From positions 1 through 64,000 of the forward strand of contig JAVTVY010020460.1 of assembly GCA_036873755.1 (NCBI GenBank): 64,000 nucleotides of DNA, in the 5' to 3' direction. Position numbers and translations under genes: made by a program. Below are positions 11,850 through 23,845 of this stretch, one piece after another. Position 1 is the first letter of the stretch; every line of letters begins with the position of its first letter. A model generated the notes under the pieces. It made no database searches. It was not told where the DNA came from and saw only the letters and a list, made by a program, of their open reading frames with translations. The stretch is from Hanleya hanleyi. Lineage: Eukaryota > Mollusca > Polyplacophora > Lepidopleurida > Hanleyidae.

Positions 11850-12429
11850 CTGATTTATCCCAATGTGGACAGGAGAGATCAATAAATTACATGTGTATAT
11901 ATTATATCTTCTGTGGTCCATTACTTTTCAAATCTTTCAGATTAAATACTACATCGTGTTCTCAAACTCGTTAAAACTTCAGAGACCCTGTAACATATGG
12001 AAGATTATATCATTCTCTATTTATTACCTTTGAATATATGACCCGGTTATATGATGTGTTATATATGACATGATGTGGACCAAATTGATGGTGGTACAGT
12101 GGCCGCACAACCTGTGTATGACCTTAATATTGTGTGAGATTGAACGGTTTGTAGCAGATGGTTCAGTGTGAATTCCGATCCTAAGACGGACAGTTGACAA
12201 TGTCACATTTGCTTTTCTTATTGTATTATTATCGTGAGAGGAATCCGTTTCATTTGTATGGACAAATAGGTTCAAATTTGACGTTCCTATCCGTTCTTTT
12301 CTGCATGTCCATTGATGCCATTCATGGCGTTGCCTATGTGATGAATATCCAAAGCAAAGTATTTGGTATTGCGGATATGAACGCATATGCTTGACCCTCA
12401 CGTTCCGTTTGTTCATAAAGGAAAACATT
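11850..12429. other. No exon recognised upstream of the receptor segment
   Basis: Reading frames of up to 134 codons exist on the minus strand but do not resemble the receptor amino-terminal domain or any family I know. Confidence 0.4.
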
Positions 12430-12454
12430 TCTCGTGCTCTAATCTAGTACATAT

Positions 12455-12540
12455 ATACGAAATGATTTTTGAGCGAAAAAGTATAAATTGGTCGTCGGCG
12501 GGCTTTCACTCTCAAAAATCATTTCATATGTACATGTATG
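12455..12540. repeat. Short inverted repeat
   Basis: 'GAAATGATTTTTGAG' and its inverse 'CTCAAAAATCATTTC' lie about 60 bases apart, forming a fold-back of roughly 80 bp. Confidence 0.5.
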
Positions 12541-12667
12541 TATGCTCAGTGGCGGGCTATACGCCATACCAAATATCATTTCTTCTAGCACATGTGTTAG
12601 CAGATATTTTTGACAAACAGGCGCCGACCTTCCATGAATAATGACTGAATATTGAGCTCGTTGACAT

Positions 12668-12790
12668 ACCACTGTCACGGGACGGCCGGGGTTCTCTCTG
12701 GATACTCCAGCTTCCCTCCACCACTTAAACTGACTGTCATCATATGAGTGAAATAACCTTGAGTGTGACATTAAACCAAAATCCCTCACG
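12668..12790 (+). mobile_element. SINE tail fragment of molluscan tRNA-SINE type
   Basis: 'CTCTGGATACTCCAGCTTCC' and 'GACTGTCATCATATGAGTG' followed by 'AACCTTGAGTGTGACATTAA' match the tail of the SINE at 62702-62905 (there on the minus strand). The tRNA-like head is missing. Confidence 0.65.
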
Positions 12791-12889
12791 GTTAAGGGAT
12801 AAGCCTTACATGTATATTCATTGATATTCTAACCTCCACGAGTAACTTTCTTAAGAGTCATCAGTCATGAGATATTTCTTTGTTCATAG

Positions 12890-13920
12890 AGTTGAGTGAA
12901 TTTCTCATCAAATATATATATATATATGAAAATTGGCAATATCATCGGCATATAGGTATTCCAATGGGTACTAATTGTGCACCCCTTTTGGCTGACCTAT
13001 ATCTATTCTCTTATAAAGATACCATTTTTGGAGGCGCTTTCAAAAACCGATCAATTCGAAGCCCGGACCTTCTCTTTCACCGGACGCTATATAGACGATC
13101 TTCTAGCTGTGAATAATCGCTAAATAGATGACGCAGCGAAGGATATATATCCATCTTCACTGGACTTGAAGGAAACTATAAATAGCCCTAACGGCACGTC
13201 ATATACAGACCTTTATCTCTATAGCAATGAAGCGAGCCTTCTCTTGCGTCGACTTTTCGACGAAAGAGATGATTACAATTTCAACATCGTAAACTATCCC
13301 TTTGTGAACAGCAATATTCGATTGGGATCTGCATAGGGCCTATACATATCTGGCTTGGTACTAGTTCCTGTTTTAAATGTGACGATTTTATCAACGTCAC
13401 AAAATTTCATTGCAGAAACATATAAAACAGGGCTATACCACCAAGCGCCCCCACTCAAATTTCTCGAATTTAGCGATACATATCGCATGCTGATAGCAAA
13501 ATACGAGAGTAATGTGCAAGACCTATTGCGTTATGTTTTGTAACGTGTGTCTAATTTCGCCTAAACCGGGGTTGGGGTTTGAATGAACCCATTTACTTCA
13601 AGATGCCCGTGACGTTCATTCGAACAGGCACAATGAAAGCATGACTGAGGTACATCATTCTCTATATAACGAGTTTAAAGGAATTTATATGGATTAAAAA
13701 TATTGTCTTGCCGGCATCATTAAAAAACTGTTGGAAGCTTCTCTCCAACAGAAAACTAGCCTACGATTGTGTATACTACAATTGTTGTTGTTTGGGGCTA
13801 ATGCTGTCATATGAAATAGGCATTTGGATTATGGACGCGGAGATTCTCTAGTGTACGACGGCTGAATAATGAATGACGGGACAGACGCTTGAAATCACAA
13901 TTATTCAACCGATTACTCAC
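12890..13920 (+). pseudogene. Reverse transcriptase retroelement fragment (probable Penelope-like), copy 1
   Basis: Reads through several frameshifts as EFLIKY, then GIPMGTNCAPLLADLYLFSY, then the catalytic block RYIDDLLAVNN near 13085-13115, then ERDDYNFNIVN and the 3' tail (13690-13910). GIPMGTNC.PL and YIDD are reverse transcriptase motifs. The order and the downstream DKRDDYNF block match the better copy at 40137-41220. Several stops and frameshifts make it a dead copy. The superfamily call rests on motif style only. Confidence 0.7.
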
Positions 13921-13934
13921 TTCTACTTATTAAC

Positions 13935-14040
13935 CTCCGATTAGGAAAGAGAGACAGAGAGAATTAAGGTTTAATCAGCAATATTTTCGCAATATAGCGA
14001 CGATTGAACAAAATTATAAGTATTTCAACAAAAAGAATGT
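13935..14040 (-). mobile_element. LINE/SINE 3' tail fragment
   Basis: 'GAGAGAATTAAGGTTTAA', 'TCAGCAATATT' and 'ATATAGCGACGATTGAACAA' match the 3' end of the LINE copies at 42699 and 46489, including the GA-rich terminus. Confidence 0.65.
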
Positions 14041-15294
14041 TCAAGATTGTGGGGTGAGTTGAAGTTCCACTCTCAATCGCGTGACGGCATATTTCCCTCA
14101 TGTAGTAGACTCTATACCTTCTAAAGCTGAGAATAGAACTTTGGCTGCGGCAGTGAAACTCGAACTTTTACCCGGAAGTAGACAGCTTTTAGTTTCGGAA
14201 CTGGGCCATCTTTAGAACGATTTGTATAAATAGCTTGATACGATCTGTATTTTTCTCTCGTAGACCAAATTCTAGTGTATACACGAGATGGCCGGTGTCT
14301 GGCAGTTTATGTTTCGTCATTGTAATGTCTACTTCTGGGCTAGCGGCCTTTGATCAGTCATAGTGAGGCCCACGACGTCTGAATTCAGAGACTTTGGTTT
14401 CTAAATCGATCGAGTTTGATTCCTGCTTGCAACGAGTGAAGTCATACAATACTGGGTTTGGTAGCTGAGGGATAAAAGGGGCGGTTATGCCTCGAAGTTT
14501 GGTATTATATACTTTTCACCATATATTGTAAATATGAATAAATCTAATTTACAGAATACAATCATCTTGCATCCATGTTTCTAGACGCATGACACAGGAA
14601 TATGTTATGCGAGACACGTTCGACACACTTCCACGATTTAAGGCACTCCCTTGCTAATCTCTGCTTGGTTATTAATCTGCTGAAACGAGCTTCTATACAC
14701 GTTCAACCCATTGGCATAGAAATCGACAAGTTAACCACAGTTTTAGTTGATGCATAATTGAATAGCGACACGCAAAATTGGGTGGAGACACGACAAAAGG
14801 CAAATAGTACTGTACCTGATCGGTCGTCATTATACAGGACCAGTTTTCGCCAATTCAGATCATCTATCAGTTTCAAGAGGAATTTTGGCATATAGGCTGG
14901 TTCAATTATCATTCTAGAAATCGAACGGTTTCTCCAACGAAGAAAATCTGGAAAAAAAATAGAACCAGGTCTGATTATATGTTATACATTGGTGATTTTC
15001 TGACCAGAACGTGTACAGCGATCTAACAACATAACATTATTGGCTTTAATACCTTCTATGAAGATATATTGTTTTATCGGATTTGTAACCTTGATACCTG
15101 AGTGACCAGGACCAAAAAATACGTCATGCCAAAGACTTGAAAATTGGAACTTGTTGCCTCCTCGCTTACACTCAGCATTAAGGGGATAGGACAAGGACTA
15201 GTTCGCTCGGTGTCGGTATAAAACACCATAAAAATGGCAGCATTACATCTGCTCTGTTACAAGTAGGCAACCCTACCCCTTCCCCTCCCTTCCC
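14041..15294. other. No gene seen
   Basis: No exon or element recognised on either strand. Confidence 0.45.
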
Positions 15295-15410
15295 TCCCCC
15301 TACCCGTCGTGATATAGCTGGAAAAAAATGTTGAAAGCGACGTTCACGCACCCAACCACTCGTACTGTCTCACCAATCTTCTTTCAACCTTGTGGACGAT
15401 GACCCTTCAA
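15295..15410 (+). mobile_element. LINE/SINE 3' tail fragment, opposite orientation
   Basis: 'GTCGTGATATAGCTGGAAAA' and 'TTGAAAGCGACGTT' are the inverse of the tails at 13935 and 42699. A pyrimidine-rich stretch (CCCCTTCCCCTCCC) precedes it. Confidence 0.55.
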
Positions 15411-15479
15411 GAGGTGAAAGCATTTTCACCGCTATGCTACAAGCTTCAGAACCTGATCAACCGTCTTAGTTCATTATAG

Positions 15480-16590
15480 TTTTGGTGTTCAAGAAAACTA
15501 ATAGTCGACATATTAATGTCAGAAGTCACAAAGCATTCTTTAACTCTGTTACATACAAGGAATACCATTCATGCGACGTTTCTTGCTTAAAACGAGCTGC
15601 TTGAATCCCTCATCAATAGTATCCATGTGAAGCAACACAATGGATACATAATATATCAACAGCACCCAATGCGTTCTAATTGTGATTTTTGGCCTTTATC
15701 TGTTCTCAAATGAATACGACTAGATGAAGTTGCTTTAAAAAACCGATCATTTCAAAGACCGTTCCTCCTCATTCACCAAACACTCATCACTTGAAGCATA
15801 TAGAACAAAATCATAAAGGGTGTCCTTTGCCCTGGGCTCTGGCCCCAAAAAGGGCTTCTGAGCGCGCACTATTGTTATTCAAAGAATATTAGTCTTCTCT
15901 CTCGTCGACTGTATGACAAAAGAGATGATTACAATTTCGACATCGTAAACTATCCCTTTCTGGACAGTAATATTCCAGAGTGACCTGCATATGGCGTATA
16001 CATATCACGTCTAGTAGCATTTGCTAGATCCTGTGTTAAATGTGACGATTTTAATCAACGTCACAAAACATTGTTGCAGAAACTTATCAACAGGGCTACA
16101 CCACCAAGCGCCTCCACTCAAAGTTTCTCAAACTTGGCGATACATATCGCATGCTGATAGCAAAATACGAGCGTAACGTTTCCTAACTTGTGTCTAATTC
16201 CGCTTAACCCAGGGGCCGTATGAACCCATGTACTTCAAGATCTTCATGGTACCCATATGAACAGTCACAATCAAAGCGTGACTGAGATACATCAGTCTTT
16301 AGATGACGACTTTACAACGAATATTATGGATTAAGAATACTGATCAGCGATACGGATTTGATATTTTTGGAACATCATGATGTCTTGCCGGCATCATTGA
16401 AAACTGTTGACCGCTTCTCTCTTGCAAGAAACAAGCTTGTGTTTATGTATACTGTGATTGTCTTTTTGAATTTGGTGCTAGTACTGTTATATGGAATAGG
16501 TCTTTTGATTATGGACGCGGATATTCTCTAATGGATGGCGGCTGAATTATGAATGACGGACCAGACGCTTGTAATCCCAATAGGTGCATT
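15480..16590 (+). pseudogene. Reverse transcriptase retroelement fragment (probable Penelope-like), copy 2
   Basis: Starts with 'TATTAATGTCAGAAGTCAC' as in the 39.77-kb copy. The polymerase core (15620-15870) is heavily decayed and lacks a readable YIDD. The thumb-side block 'KRDDYNFDIVNYPFLDSN' is clear near 15915-15975, then 3' non-coding sequence and a full ~250-bp tail ending GACGCTTGTAAT (16580). Multiple frameshifts; not functional. Confidence 0.65.
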
Positions 16591-16639
16591 ATTTTCATTA
16601 TTTCTCAGGCTGCGAAGTTGAAATTTGCCATACTGAATC

Positions 16640-16970
16640 ACTGGTTTAAGTGCTACCTGAAAATGTCACAAATGTCACATATTTCAAAAATAGGTCATTT
16701 TGTGGATGATTTTATTGAGATATAATACTTTTGTGCACCTGGTTAATTTTGAATAAAGACGACGAAAACAGAACTCTCCAGTTACACCCTAATGCCATCC
16801 ATTTTGAATTCATGCATGATTCTCTGCTCCGAGTTTTATGCAACAGGCTCAAACTAACCCCAATATCATAAGTTAACTGCACTAAGTTGCAGCTGTCAAC
16901 TTTCCTTCATTTTGAAGCAACAGAGAAAAATTCTCTGGGAAGGGATGGGGGTGGCTGAAACCACCTATTC
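16640..16970 (-). repeat. Dispersed long-arm repeat, copy 2
   Basis: 'CCATTTTGAATTCATGCATG', 'CTCTGCTCCGAG' and 'CTAACCCCAATATCATAA' match, inverted, the copy at 10920. It is directly downstream of the retroelement tail. Confidence 0.55.
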
Positions 16971-17661
16971 CAATTAGGTTTAACTAATCGCCTGTGTAAA
17001 AGGAAACATTCGCCCCTTATAGATGTCAAACTTGATAATTCAGCTTTCCAGCTCGTAAAATAGAAAATAAGATGGAAATGCCCATGACTGCATTCACCAT
17101 TTCCACATTTTCATCTAAAAAATAAAGCGTGAAAGTTGAAAAGCTCTCACCGATCCGGTATTCCTGCTTTCAATCTGGCAAAATTTAGAACAGAAAGATG
17201 CAAATTGCGACATCGTTTTCATGCTTTGTATTTCGAAATATTGTTAGGTAATACAGTAATTATGCTATCTATGCAGACCCAAAGTTTGCATAGGGAGAGT
17301 ATATGGAAATACAAAAGCGATAGACCCACTTTACTTAGGCGATGGATTTAGTCCCATTTCTCGCAATAAAACCGTATGTGATGTCGTTAACAGCAAACGT
17401 TGACTATTGGGAGAAAATAGACAGTATATTTCTATTTCATTTAAAATACAAAGTATGGAAGCTGTGAAGGGCTTCTATATTTTTGATTTTGCCAGTAAGA
17501 AAGCTGGCAAAATGGTGCGATGTCTAACTTTCCATCTTTGATTTTCAATTTTGCCAGATGGAAAGCAGGAATACAGGAGTTGTGCATTCTGGAATATTGG
17601 AGCAGGGTTGGGTCAGAATGGTACGAAACTTCATCTGAACAGTGTTGGAACCTTGTCTGGA

Positions 17662-17757
17662 AAGGAGGGTGGACCTAAAAAGACAATTCTAAAAGGGGGT
17701 GGACCTAAAAAGACAATTCTAAAAGGGGGTGGACCTAAAAAGACAATTTCAAAAGGG
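17662..17757 (+). repeat. 30-bp minisatellite, 3 units
   Basis: 'GGTGGACCTAAAAAGACAAT' plus 'TCTAAAAGGG' occurs three times. The equivalent place in unit 2 (21644-21702) has two units, so copy number changed after the duplication. Confidence 0.85.
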
Positions 17758-18495
17758 GCATCTTACGCCTGTTGGAGGCCGGGATTATTTTTCTGGAAGA
17801 CCGTGAAATAACATCAGGATAGCTAACAGAGTTATATTTCCAAATCCAAGAAGAAATCCAAAGGGCATTTAACACCCAATGGTCACGGGAACATCCAACA
17901 TACAATTCACATGTTATGGCACTGAAGCCTATTTATTACAATTGAATGGCCACAGCATTGGTCATGGGACTTTCTCAGGATAGCTGACAGATTACCAAGG
18001 GTGAAAATAGGGGCCCGCAATCTTTGTTTGGTTTGAAGGCTGCCAAACATATTAGGAAAGTTATAGGGATCTGAGAGAGTGAATAGATACAGGAAAAGAA
18101 TCAGAAAGTCCATTTAATGCCCATTGAGGCACAGGAACATGGAATTAACATTAAAATAGCAGGTGTACTTCCATCGGTCGCTATTGACATGATTGAGAGT
18201 GTCTAGGATGGTTTCAGCTTCAGAACTACATTTAATTCCCACTGGGTGCCAAGATCATTATATTTACATGTGCATAGTTCAGCGCGCTCGTGCACTACTT
18301 CAATTATATACCGATCCTATATGTACACCATCAGAAAAGAATGATATTGAACAGGGAGATTCCTGTGTTCAATTGTCATAGGTGGATTCAGCGCCGCCCC
18401 ACTCCCCATCCAAGCCCTTTCAAATGAACTCTTCTCCGGTGCTCGCAATTGTTGAGAGCTGACACTTCGTGTCTTTTATTGTCACATTCTTGGCA

Positions 18496-19073
18496 TGTGC
18501 TTTAGAATAGGTTAATCGGAAGACTATACTGTGAAGTCATGCGGCCCTGTCAGTATGTCGGCACCTCTTCCCACTTCCCTTATATGTGTTGTAATTTTTA
18601 CCTGTATATGGCCCGCCCCCTGTACAGACCTTTTGGTCTTCAATATATGTTGGCATTTGTCGGAAGTTGGTGCTGGGTCAACATCGGGCCTTACAGACTA
18701 ATCTTGTGTCTTAAATGCCGTCATTTTCATCTGACTACGATACAGCTTACCAATCCGCAGTGTACGAGTTGTCACAGCGAAACAGCTTACCAATTACCAA
18801 TATACGAGTTGTCAGAGCAGTTCGATCATAGCTCTCTATATTTGTATCTAATACCGCTTATGCCGGTGCTAGGGGCCGTGTGGTCATATCATCCAAGTTG
18901 CCACATGAACAGGTGCAATAAAAGCGTACCTTAGATACAACACATATCACGAATCATTAGATTCTTTGTATGTGCTTTAGAATAGGTTAATCGGAAGACT
19001 ATACTGTGAAGTCATGTGGCTCTGTCAGTATGTCGGCACCTCTTCCCACTTCCCTTGTATGTGTTGTAATTTA
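18496..19073 (+). repeat. Pair of ~105-bp direct repeats inside unit 1
   Basis: 18496-18598 and 18971-19073 both read TGTGCTTTAGAATAGG..., then 'GTCAGTATGTCGGCACCTC', then 'ATGTGTTGTAATTT'. The same pair exists in unit 2 (from about 25347 and 25856). Too short to be called LTRs. Confidence 0.75.
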
Positions 19074-19079
19074 TAACAA

Positions 19080-20760
19080 ATCATGTTAGGGCCTTTTAAT
19101 CCTCGGAGAAGCACATCATGTGTAACTTCAGAATGGACGACATGGTGGTGTGGCTGGAAAGTTGTGTTTTGTCGTATTTTCTTCAAAATTGGTGTATTTC
19201 TCTTGTAAAAGTACCCAATACTATTTTATATGACATCAGATCAGATTATTTACTAATTTACAAGGCAGTTTAAACGAAAACAATTGCATATGTGCAAAAC
19301 TTAAAAAATCAATCAGAAAAATCAGAAAAAAAATGGTTTCTTTTTATAATATGATGTCACTGTGACATCACCATGGAGGCCATCTTCGATTTTGTTACAT
19401 TATCTGGTAGCCTTGGAACGAAAGATATAGTGTGGTAAGTTTCAGCTTCCTAGACTGAAGGATAATAACAATCATGAAACTGTTAGGAAGCTAACTATTT
19501 TTTCAATGATAATATTTTCCGGTAGATGACCTGTTGGGCCCCAGAGGGTTTCGCACGACCCAAAGGAAGGGGCACCCCTACCCATATTGTTATGTATGCC
19601 TCAAGTGATGGACGTGCCAAGTTTGGTGTTTGGACCAGCGTGTCACGATCTTTTTGCTAAACCACCTCACTATAACGGCACATCACATTTAGATCTATAT
19701 CTCTTTAAAAATGAATTGAGCCTTCTGTCTCTTCAATTTTATGACAAGATAGATGATGACAATTTTGGCATCGTGAACTAAGCCTTTCTTGACAGTAATA
19801 TTCCAGTGGGACATGTATATAGCCTATACCTGTCACGTTTAATAACATTGCTAGATCCTGTATAAAATGTGATGATTTTAAATCAACGTCGAAACGTGTT
19901 ATTGCAAAAACTTATAAAACATGGCTATATCACCAAGCGCTATATCACTATATCATCATCACTCAATGTTTCTCATATTTGGTGATACATATCGCATGCG
20001 GATAGAAAAATACGAGCATAGCGTACAAGATCAATGGCGCTACGTTTCGTAACTTGAGACTGATTCCGTTTAGCTCGGCGCTGTGGACCGTATGAACAGA
20101 TGAACTGCATGATCATCGTGGTGCTCATATGAGCACCCATATAAAAAAAATCCACAATCAAAGCATGACTGAGATACATCATTCTCTGGATAGCGACTTT
20201 ACAACGACACTCAGATGGGTTTAGCCCTATCTGGCCTGGGTTCGTTGGGACGTATCCTGGCCTGGATGTGGGGGCGAAATGGTCCCCCTAATTATTGTCC
20301 CTACCCATTGATCTAGGGGGCTGAAACTTACCACACTATACCCTTGGGTGAAGATCTACCAGAAAATGTGAAAATCAAAGATGGCCGCTTTGCTGACGTC
20401 ACAGTGACGTCATTTTTTAAAACGATATTTTTTGGTCGATTTTTCGGTCGATTTTTAAAAACTTTTTATTTATGCAATTTCTCCACAAAAACTGCATGAT
20501 AAATTAGTAAATATTAATGTGATGGGAAATAACATAGTTTTTGCCCACTTTTCATCGCGGAAAAGCAGAAATTTTGAAGAAATATGACAAAGATATCACT
20601 TTTCTGGTACCGTACGTGACCGCCATCTTGAATTCACACAGGATCCTCTGCTCGGGCGGTTGTGGAAATAGGTTCAGAATGACCCCAATATGATAAACTA
20701 TCACGTCAAGGAGTTTCAGCTCTCCATTTTTTGTCGTTCCGGAGATAGCGCTAACAGGGG
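19080..20760. mobile_element. Element with long inverted arms enclosing a reverse transcriptase fragment (unit 1)
   Basis: Arms at about 19080-19560 and 20210-20760 are imperfect inverse copies: 'GTGTGGTAAGTTTCAGC' near 19432 against its inverse near 20325, and 'ATTTACTAATTTA' against its inverse. Between them lies a decayed reverse transcriptase tail block (19640-20065; YNGTSHLDLYLFKNE, then DDDNFGIVN). Whether the arms are one transposon or two fold-back copies is unresolved. Confidence 0.55.
19640..20065 (+). pseudogene. Reverse transcriptase thumb-region fragment (unit 1)
   Basis: YNGTSHLDLYLFKNE and IDDDNFGIVN, then 'FLDSNIPVGHVYSLYLSRL' after a stop, match the C-terminal half of the reverse transcriptase at 40137-40837. 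The catalytic part is absent and several stops are present. Confidence 0.7.
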
Positions 20761-20799
20761 CCATTTCGCCCCTCTCGTCCCCCCTTCCCAGGTCAGGTA

Positions 20800-21040
20800 G
20801 GGTTAAAATACTAATTTGTGATACAGATTGATATTCTAGGAACATGACGGTGTCTTATCGGCATCATTGGAAACGTCACTATTCGATCTTGGAGGAAACT
20901 ATAACATGATTGTTTTCTTAATTTGTTGAATTTGGTGTTGTTATAGGAAATAGGCCTTTTGATTATGGATTCAAAAAATTCTTACCCGACGACGGTTGAA
21001 TGTTGAATGACGGATTAGTCACTTGTTGCCCTGTGCATAT
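20800..21040 (+). mobile_element. Retroelement 3' tail, diverged copy
   Basis: 'GATACAGATTGATATT', 'CGGCATCATTGGAAACGTC', 'GAATTTGGTGTTG', 'GATTATGGA' and 'GACGACGGTTGAATG' match the ~250-bp tail in order. It lies just outside duplication unit 1. Confidence 0.6.
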
Positions 21041-22734
21041 TTGCTCATCAATTACATCTAAGTTTCGTCAACGTAATCTGTACGTACGACATACATGGTT
21101 GTCCACCAAAGACTACTTTTAAGGTTGTTCAAATTTAATATTCAAATCTCAAGGTTACATGCAACAGCAACTCACCGGAACATGAAAAACAAGAAAGACC
21201 CGTAAATTTATTTCCAATGACTTAGCCCATTATGCCTAATAGGTTCTGCTTTTACTTTGAAGTTGGTTCTCATGGAAATACAAAAGCGATAGGCCCAATT
21301 TACTCAGGCGATGGATTTAGTCCCATTTCTCGCAATAAAACTGTATGTGATGTCGTTAGCAGCAAACGTTGAATATTGGGAGAAAATAGACAGTATATTT
21401 CTATTTCATTTAAAATACAAAGTATAGAAGCTGTGAAGGGCTTCTATATTTTTGATTTTGCCAGTAAGAAAGCTGGCAAAATGATGCGATATCTAACTTT
21501 CCATCTTTGATTTTCAATTTTGTCAGATGAAAAGCAGGAATACAGGAGTTGTGCATTCTGGAATATTGGAGCAGGGTTGGGTCAGAATGGTACGAAACTT
21601 CATCTGAACAGTGTTGGAACCTTGTCTGAAAAGGAGGGTGGATCTAAAAAGACAATTCCAAAAGGGGGTGGGCCTAAAAAGACAATTTCAAAAGGGGCAA
21701 CTTACGCCCGCTGGAGGCCGGGATTATTTTTCTGGAAGACCGTGACTGACATCAGGATAGCTAACAGAGTTATATTGTCAGAGGAGGGCTCTAAATTCAA
21801 GAAGAAATCAAAAGAGCATTTAACACCCAATGGTCACGGGAACATCCAACATACAATTCACATGTTATGGCACTGAAGCCTATTTATTACATAGTCCGGG
21901 ATGTTAGGGCATAAAAGGGACTGTTTGGTTCAGATTCTTCCAAAAGCACCAAATTTGACCCATATGTCGCCCATACAATACCTTTTCGATTTTTGACGGG
22001 CGCCAAGGTAGTCGCCCCCTGGGGCCGCCATATTGGCGAAATTCATTATGGCCGCCACCCGGGCTAGAGGTCAATCGTATTTAAAACAATAAAATGGCTA
22101 GAATCATGAATAATACAACCTTTTAGTGGTTATCGGAGTCAGGGAATCTGATTCTGATCTTATTCCAACGATTTGAGGTCAAGGTCACCCTAAAGGTCAT
22201 TTTGTGGTCAAATTCGTCATTTTTAGTGGTTTTTAGTCGAGATATACAAACTAACTCATTTTATCGATTTTCGGGGTTGAGTAACCCGAATCTGGCCATA
22301 TTTTGACAATTTGAAGCAACATTGCATGTGAGGTTCACGACAGAAGTCACCCGAAACAGAGATCAACCGGAGGTCAGTTATAGGAAACACCAAAAGGGCT
22401 AGATTCACAAATCATACCGTAGGGCTTTGCGACATCGGAGAATTAGATTCTGACCTTCTTTTGACGATTTGAGGTCATGGTCACCTCATTTGAGAATTAA
22501 AGGTAAAAGATCAGCAGTTGCTACTAAAAACAATCGAAACAAGATTATTCAGCAAGAAATGTTACTAAAATACTTCGGAGATGACATCTGCCGACAAAAT
22601 GCTATAACTATGCCGCTACGTGCATTTAAATATTCAAAATACAAAGCAAAGACCGCTTAAGCAACAGTATATATCAATGATTACTTTTACTACCTATGCC
22701 TTCTGGCTTGCGCTCTATGATGCCAGCAATAAAT

Positions 22735-23404
22735 AATACTTGTCATCACCACCCTCGTTATTAACGCACCCGCCTTCGCATTTGCAGAGGGTCGTGTATC
22801 GGACATCGGCACAGTTGCATTTGCACCTTGTCGTGTATGCCTTGAGTCAGCCTCAGTGCATGAGAATGGCATATGCCATAGAAGTGTCGCTGAGAGTGGT
22901 CCATAGCGGTTGCCATGTACTGGTGCAATCTTTGTGCCAGCTCCACTCACTGAAGTCAGGGATTCCCTGTTGGAGTGAAGCGACTCCAGTAGAAACTCGC
23001 TTGCAGCAGCGCTCGCTTCACATGCTGCAAAAGCGCGGCTTGGAAGGTGGGATGTTTTCCAGCGATCTGGTTGCAGTAGTGAAGAGGTGACGCTTGGCCT
23101 CATTGACACCGGCTGCACCACATCCCTTGCTGTACATGAGTACGATGAAGCGTTCTATAAGCTCCATATGCACGGACTCGAGAGTGTCAGGATCATGCGT
23201 GAGAGCCACTAGTGTGTCGGTGGGGTCCGATATTCTTGGACAGGCTGTCCAGGCGGTCTTTTTGCCACATCCAAGAAACTGTTGAAGTCGTCGTTAAGCT
23301 GTGAAAGAGAGGTAGTGCCACGGACATTGACGGACCAAGATCGGAACAGATGGTTTGGACTGGAATGCCACAGTACTTTTTCCTGAACCCCTTGAATCAC
23401 GAAG
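22735..23404 (-). pseudogene. Element-encoded protein, C-terminal piece (minus strand)
   Basis: With frameshifts, the minus strand gives a KYCGI-like start, then FLGCGKKTAWTACPR, LTHDPDTLESVHMELIER, FIVLMYSKGCGAAGVNEAKR, RSLENIPP, SEWSWHKDC, 'WQPLWTTLSDTS' and a cysteine-rich end (CKCNCADV, LCKCEGGC). I recognise this order from repeat-encoded proteins of unknown function in many animals: 'HEEADTR' block, 'FTGCD' block, 'VNEAR.LF', cysteine tail. It is decayed and is not joined to the other piece. Confidence 0.6.
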
Positions 23405-23845
23405 TATGAATGGATCAGCGGCTTCTTAAAAAATGTTAACAAAAAGGAGCCGTTCTCATACATCAGCACACAGATCTCCAAGACTGACATGAGCAAAAAG
23501 CTCCTTCTGTGTACCCGTTTTGAGTCCGTGTTCTTCAACAGGCGTTATGACCTCACAATACTTCAACCGTGCAATCATTCCGAGGCTGACACCAGGGTCC
23601 TCCTGCATCTAGCACATGTCACGGAGGAGGGTCATACAACAGCCTATGTTCGCACGATGGACAGCGATGTCCGGTCTTTGAAGACCCTCGGTCTATCGGA
23701 ACTTTTGGTGGACTTCGGTACTGGAAAGAAATATTGTGGCATTCAGTCCATACCGTTTGTTCCGATCTGGGTCCGTCAAATCCTTGGCACTACCCCTCTT
23801 CCACAGCCTTACTGGGTGCGATCCGACTTCACAGTTTCTTGATAG
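23405..23845 (+). pseudogene. Element-encoded protein, middle piece (plus strand)
   Basis: One open frame gives ISGFLKNVNKKEPFSYIS, LQPCNHSEADTRVLLHLAHV, YVRTMDSDV and 'LLVDFGTGKKYCGI'. The EADTR and DSDV acidic motifs resemble the acid pairs of PIN/XPG-type nucleases; that is inference only. Its last ~150 bp repeats, inverted, the start of the minus-strand piece (about 23270-23400). It stops where the right inverted repeat begins. Confidence 0.6.

Larger units (their letters stand above)
17303..20750. repeat. Segmental duplication, unit 1 (~3.45 kb)
   Basis: Nearly colinear with 21272-27507: both begin ATGGAAATACAAAAGCGATA and run through the same landmarks, ending near 'TTCCGGAGATAGCGC'. 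Offset is 3,969 bp at the left and about 6.8 kb at the right, because unit 2 holds two insertions. Unit 1 contains a 30-bp minisatellite, an internal pair of ~105-bp direct repeats, and a reverse transcriptase fragment between inverted arms. Confidence 0.85.

Noticed and set aside
17551..17811. 86-codon gene (also seen at 21520-21876)
   Set aside because: The frame spans a 30-bp minisatellite with different copy numbers in the two duplication units; no family resemblance or splice context.
18496..19073. Short LTR pair of a small retrotransposon
   Set aside because: The direct repeats are ~105 bp, lack TG..CA ends, and nothing like a primer site or purine tract lies inside.
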